Both the position numbers and the translations under genes were made by a program. This document shows, in pieces, positions 58,659 to 64,000 of a stretch of DNA of 64,000 nt (its first letter is position 1; each line of letters starts with the position of its first letter). A model generated the notes under the pieces. The model was not told the origin of the DNA. It searched no databases and worked only from the letters and a program-made list of their open reading frames with translations. This DNA comes from Erpobdella octoculata (taxonomy: Eukaryota; Annelida; Clitellata; Hirudinida; Erpobdellidae): contig OZ022240.1 in assembly GCA_963978895.1 (NCBI GenBank), forward strand, positions 41,964,268 to 42,028,267, in the 5' to 3' direction.

Positions 58659-61600
58659 ATGTTAAATAATTCAATTTCATTTTTACCTGTTTTAGTTATA
58701 ATATCTATTATTGCTTCTTCGCCAGTTCAACGCAAACGTTAGTTAGACTTTGAAAAGTTTTAAATTTCCAAATACTACTAAATTGTGTAATTGTGTGTGT
58801 GTGATTTGAAATGTTTTTTTTAAATAATTTTTTTAAACTGTCTAATTCAAAACTGTGTGCAATATTTGTTTAAAGCGGGAAAATATAAATTAACTCAACA
58901 AAGCACTCTGTGTGATAGCGGTGCCCAGAATTGTATAAAAACTACCTATCAATTGAATCGTTATTATCGAATCATCAGAATAACATACAAACCAGCCACT
59001 GGTAAATATTAAATGACATTATAAATTTTGCTTTTATTTTCAAGATGTTTCAAATGGTTTTAAAAGTTGAATTCACTTGAATAAGTAATTGTTTCATTAG
59101 CAAGCTATAAATTTGCTGCTTATTGACAGTTGTGCTTTCTAAATCACATACAAATGATGCTTGATGTATAAATTTTATGCTGCACATTTTTTCAAATGAG
59201 TCGAAAATCGACATTATAAAAACTGCAAAGTCTAAGCGTTGAAAACTGGCCGGGTTGTCGCAAAAAACATTTCTTAGATGATGCGTCTAATGGTAATTTA
59301 CAAGGTGATGTTGATGGCGTATTAGAGATGAATAGAGCGAAAATCAACATTATGATTCCTGGACTTATTTCAGCTCTGGAGAAAACTAAGATTTTTTCAA
59401 AGAATGCAACGTTTGTTATCAGCAAAGTTGCATCTAGCATTGTTTACAATAATTGTTTGTAAACATTAACAGGAACTACATTGATCAATTTTAAAAAGAT
59501 CTTCCGACCCACTTAAAATGGTAATTTTTTAAATCAACCCACGTCTATGTAAAAAAAATGGACCCAGCCAAACCAGACCAATGTCCACCTCAGGTTCACT
59601 AATTTGGTAATCCACCTCTTTATAACCATTACCGGCCGAGTCGCCGCAAAAGCCATTATTTTTTGCAAGCGGGAAGTATTTTGTCGCGACACTCTACATT
59701 TTGATAAATTATATAACTTTATTTTATGTTGAGTGTTGATTACATTGCATATTTTTTCAACACGATCATAATTATTTAAAATTGTAGCTATTGCAACAAA
59801 GGCAGTTCTTAAACAAAGCCTGGAGAGTGGTTCAGATTATCCTTGTACCATACAAAATGGACAAATTTATTGTGACAACACATTTGCCACTCTGTTCATC
59901 GAGATTGAAACCACTACTGACATAGAAAGTCTTCAAGTTAATGCAAGCGGTGATTGTATAATTCCATGTTATATTGTTAATTAAAGTACTCAAAAAATCA
60001 ATTATGGTGATGAGCAACTTTATAATTCAAGTTTTAACTCATTTGAATGACAGAGTTTTTTTATTTTTCACATCTGAAATTAGCCACAAACAATTTAAGC
60101 AAGACCAACAACAAAATTAAAACGATTTTTTTTTAATTAATGATTAGATTCCGCATCAGCTACCTTTATGGGTTGCATCAAATCCTTACAACGTTTTAAA
60201 GAAAGAATCTCTTGTAATTCGTTTTTAGCTTGTAAAAGCGAGTGTCAAACTAGTTTTGCCTGCCAGGTTCGTTAAAACGTTGAAATTAGTTTTTAGGATT
60301 TAAAATCTGAGAATAACATACAATTTTAGTCTCCAAAAAAATATGATTGCCATTGTTTGAAAAATGAAGACTTTCCTTTGCTATGGTCTACATGCAAATC
60401 ATCAGAACAACTGTATTTTGTATATGCAGGTTGGTATGGTTAAATCATAAACAACGAGCATTATTATTTTTCAGGATTTTTGTTAATTTAATAAAACTAC
60501 TAATTAAAACGTTGCAAAAATGATGAGTTTTTTAACATAATGATTTTAAAAGATCCACCACATTTAAACCAAATATTTATAAAATTCAAGAAAAATTTGA
60601 ACCTGCTCTTCTGCGGCCTGCATGCAAGGGCTATTACCACTGCGCTACCCAAGCATCATTATTTAAATAATGGCTAGAAATTCCAGTGTTTTGTAGCTAT
60701 ATTACAGTAGATTCAGTAGATGGGCAGTGATATTTTAATAACGAAAACTAAAGCTAATGCTGGAAAAGTTGGCCGTAGTTAACTAAAACTATAAATAAAC
60801 AAAAATGAGTTTCACAACTGAAACTAAACTAAAAACTGGAATGATTTGTTCTGAAACTAACTAAAACTAAAAGAATAGGCGATCGTCCCCCCTGCCCTGC
60901 CCCTAATTGACGTCCCTGAGGTGTCTACCTGAGTTGCCGACCTCCGAGTTGCATCATTAACCCTAACCCTAACCCCCTAATTGACGTCCCTGAATACCGC
61001 AATAGCAGATATTTTTTTTTATATTAGAAATAGAGTTATCCAAACATGGTTACTTATATTTCTAAACTTTTAATTTGAAGTGACTATTCACAGGTGAAAA
61101 ATCTTATAATTGCCTATAATAAATATTGCAACTGTGTCATGTTAAAGTGTATTTTTTTTTCTCTCAGCTTACCTGAAAGGACTTCCTACAGACGATGAAT
61201 GCAAAGATGATTCTACTACAACTATTTCCACGTCATTATGTTCGGCACCAATGACGAAATGTGAGTTTCTTATTCATAATTGTATTTTGTAATTTACACC
61301 AGGTGTTTTAAAACTGTGTTATAGTGAGTTGTTAACACATTGTTTTCAAAGAAAGTGCATAGTTTATTATTTTCAAAAAAGAACATAAAATAAAGTTTAA
61401 TAAATTTTATTTACATAAGACTTTATAGCAGAAAATTTTTCAGATTGTCCAGATCCTCTTACAGACGAAGAGTGCTTGATGATGCATAAAAGCCACTGTT
61501 ATCAAAATAATTGCAATAAATGCATCAAAGGTTATCACGGATATAACTGTGACATTAGGAGTGAGCAGATTTAATTTAATTTATAAAATTAGTTTATTTT

Positions 61601-63977
61601 TGCGTATTTACAAAAATCAGCGTTGGTAAATTAAATTTTATTGTTATGATTAGGGATTGTAAGATAAAGATACATACATACATACATACATACATACATA
61701 CATACATACATACATACAAACATACATACATACATACATACATACATACATACATACATACATACATACATACATACATACATACATACATACATACATA
61801 CATACATACATACATACATACATACATACATACATACATACATACATACATACATACATACATACATACATACATACATACATACGTACGTACGTACGTA
61901 CGTACGTACATACATGCATGCATGCATGCATACATATTTTAAGTTTATTAAAATTCAAATTTAGTTTCCGTAACAACGTTTGAAGGCTTCAAACAACTTT
62001 TATCAAATCTATTTTAAGATTTGTTTGAGTTTAAAGCTGATTTTTTGTTAAACGAGTTTGAATGTCAGAAATACAATAATATTCAACTGTTTTCAGCAGA
62101 TTAGTTAATGAATCTTTTACAGGATGCTCAGAAAAATACGAGACTTGTAATAATGGTAAATGTTCAGAAATAACTTTGGAGTTTGGTGCTAGATTTGCAG
62201 AATGTATTTGCAACTCTGGTTTTAACCGTTCATTTTGGTTTGAAGACTGCACAGGTATTTTTTTGTGTTAATTTATAAACTGCGTCAAGGAGTTCCAGTT
62301 GACAATATTTCAAATGCAAAAAAAATGTTTTTGCTATTTTGCAAAGAAATTACCCCTGTCAATATGAGTCAGTATTGTTTATTGTTGAGGCAAATTTCTT
62401 ATTATACATTTTTTCTCAAGTGTGGTAACTCTGCGTTTTGTAGTTTGGTTTATAAAATGGTATGAATGTTTGAATGTTTGATTAATGTTACTTTTTTGAT
62501 AACTCGTGCTGAATATTTTTGAAATTATATATGATTTCCCAGAAATAAAAAATAAATAAATTGTTGCTGCTTATTCTACGTATTATCAATTGTAAGCCTT
62601 GTAATAAATAATTCAAAATTTTGTTTGTGACATATCAAAAATGTTGGTAGGTAGAGAAAAGTGATTTAAATAGTTTTCTTCAAAACATGACTAAAGTTTG
62701 ATGTCCACTGAGGGCTCATTAATAACATGACCAGTTGTTGCAACACCTCTACACATCTAAAACTCTTCGTACCATGTATGACTAAAGTTGAAGTTGAAAC
62801 AACCTTAATGGTTTTGGTAAATATTCATCGTCATAATGATGTAGAAGATAGATTCATCCTTGTTACAAGATTGACCGTTTGAAAGTTGTTCAATGTTTTG
62901 TGTTAAAAGTTTTGATACTGTAACATTAAATAAATGTTATTCATATTTAAGCTTTTTACGGACTCATTACTTACTCATTTACTTACAAATTCTGGAACGC
63001 TCTATTTGTTTTGTCAAAATAAGTGGGAGAAATAAGGCAACCTTGATAGCAAGGCACTCTTGATGCTATATCGTTTTGTTATTACTTACTTATTAAATCA
63101 AATTGAGTATGGCACTAGTCATTATATCGTTTTGTTATTACTTACTTATTAAATCAAATTGAGTATGGCACTAGTAATTTGAAAATATCAATTTTTTTCT
63201 TGCTCCTGTATTTTGTTTTAATTTTGGAGTTGTGGTTTCGACTTTATCGATTTAATTCAATTTTGAAGGTAAAAAAATAATTTTTTCACTGTTTTTATGA
63301 ATGCTCTAGCTAAAGTTACAATGCAGTGCTGTGCTGTAAACTCAATCGGAAATTCCATTCCGCCGTTGTTTATTCTTCTTCGAGTCCATTATGAAGACAC
63401 TATGATTGCTGGTGGTCCACCTGGCTGTGTCAGGGTTGCAAACCCAGCTGAGTGGATGAATACTGCAAGGCTCACACTGCATGTCGCATAATAAAGTTAT
63501 TTATGCAAATAATGTCACAGAAGCAAGGTCGTTGGTCACTTTACAGAGTAAAACGCGTAAGAAAAAACAAATTAGTATGGAAGATGTAAGAAATTTTAAA
63601 CCGTGCCTAATTTTTAGATTGTATGACCACATAAGTAACCGAACGGGGGATCGTATAAACAAGGTCCATAGCTGAATTGTGCAATATAGCCCATTCAAGG
63701 TGCATAAATTTTCCTGGATCATTTTAATGTGGCCGTGAATCAGGTTTTAAAACCACTTCAGCAGAATGCGAAAGTTAACTATAAAAAAATAATTATTTCC
63801 TAACTACATTGAAAGTTTACTAACGGTGTAACACATTATTTATGATTTCAGATATTGACGAATGCTTGTCTACAGTTGATTTGTGCAATGCCACCTATCC
63901 ACGGTGCATAAATGATCCTGGATCATTTCAATGCGAATGCAGAAATGGATATAAAAAGACTATAACAGGATGCGAAG
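58659..63977 (+). CDS. Receptor-like gene C, 5' part, continues past the right edge
   Basis: Third paralogue. Exons: 58659-58737 (signal peptide MLNNSISFLPVLVIISIIAS), 58876-59001, 59788-59949, 60148-60266, 60330-60429, 61168-61260, 61444-61560, 62123-62254, 63852-63977. Phases match A and B throughout. Exon 4 is one codon longer and its second half is rewritten (ISCNSFLACKSECQTSFACQ). Exon 5 gains a Cys (DCHC). The last visible exon is a calcium-binding EGF module (DIDECLSTVDLCNATYPRC, NDPGSFQCEC). A decayed EGF exon and a transposase fragment lie just before it. The transmembrane and tail exons, if present, are outside the window. The Cys after the signal peptide in A and B is Arg here. Confidence 0.72.
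60959..60976. repeat. Short interstitial telomere-like (CCCTAA) run
   Basis: AACCCTAACCCTAACCCC, just under three units, inside gene C intron 5 next to CCCTAATTGACGTCCCTGA repeats. Too short to claim a telomere fusion. Confidence 0.6.
61668..61935. repeat. (CATA)n microsatellite with CGTA and CATG segments
   Basis: About 55 CATA units turning into (CGTA)n and then (CATG)n at the 3' end. In gene C intron 7, at the position where gene A carries a LINE fragment and gene B a T-rich tract. Confidence 0.95.
63297..63490 (+). pseudogene. pogo/Tigger-type transposase fragment
   Basis: Open frame reading VTMQCCAVNSIGNSIPPLFI then GGPPGCVRVANPAEWMN matches the central DDE region of pogo-family transposases (GN-x-PP-x-FI and PAxWMN-like motifs). 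Ends at a stop; no DNA-binding domain, and the rest of the catalytic core is missing. In gene C intron 8. Confidence 0.75.
63677..63773 (+). pseudogene. Decayed calcium-binding EGF exon of gene C
   Basis: Aligns with the functional exon 63852-63977: LCNIAHSRCINFPGSF, then a TAA where the intact exon has Gln, then C-x3-ESGFKTTSAEC. The first 30 or so bases, including the DIDEC motif, are lost or replaced, and an in-frame stop is present, so it cannot be used as a coding exon. Confidence 0.8.
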
Positions 63978-64000
63978 GTATTGACAATTGAAACATTTTG

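Noticed and set aside
60959..60976. Interstitial telomere or chromosome-end fusion
   Set aside because: Fewer than three CCCTAA units in a local CCCTAATT-rich repeat; chance or local expansion is sufficient.

Overview
This is an AT-rich, intron-rich animal nuclear genome window. The evidence is spliced genes with GT-AG introns, a ciliary gene (CFAP44), an animal-type DNA ligase IV, calcium-binding EGF modules on phase-1 exons, RING/B-box proteins, LINE, Gypsy and DNA-transposon relics, tRNA-derived SINEs and heavy microsatellite load. The phylum cannot be fixed from the sequence; an aquatic invertebrate is a reasonable guess. All exon models below were read by eye from reading frame, splice sites, intron phase and remembered similarity to human proteins. 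No search or transcript data were available.

Layout. (1) 1-9.8 kb, minus strand: the first 13 recognised coding exons (about 730 codons) of CFAP44, running off the left edge. Its introns carry a solo LTR, a hAT-type MITE nested in an older repeat, and a (GGAT)n array beside a duplicated exon edge. (2) 9.8-11.6 kb: spacer with one possible divergent short exon. (3) 11.6-22.8 kb, plus strand: complete 19-exon DNA ligase IV (LIG4), 911 codons, the same length as the human protein. Several introns hold tandem arrays, three of which overlap or copy splice or termination signals. (4) 22.8-25.8 kb: spacer with dispersed repeats.

(5) 25.8-64 kb, plus strand: three tandem paralogues (A, B, C) of an unrecognised secreted/type I membrane receptor. 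Each has a signal peptide, a cysteine-rich N-terminal region of unknown family and EGF-like modules. A and B end in one transmembrane segment and a short tail; C runs off the right edge. Nearly every intron is alignable between copies, so the array arose by segmental duplication. A lacks the calcium-binding EGF exons, B has two, and C has one visible plus a decayed one. Between B and C lie two intronless RING/B-box-family genes (TRIM-like). One has two B-boxes and a decayed 3' propeller region, the other is intact.

CFAP44 (motile cilium) and LIG4 (non-homologous end joining) are conserved housekeeping genes with no functional link to each other. The most interesting part is the lineage-specific EGF-receptor cluster with its embedded B-box genes. 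Its ectodomains differ much more than its transmembrane exons, which is the pattern expected of recognition receptors; that role is inference.
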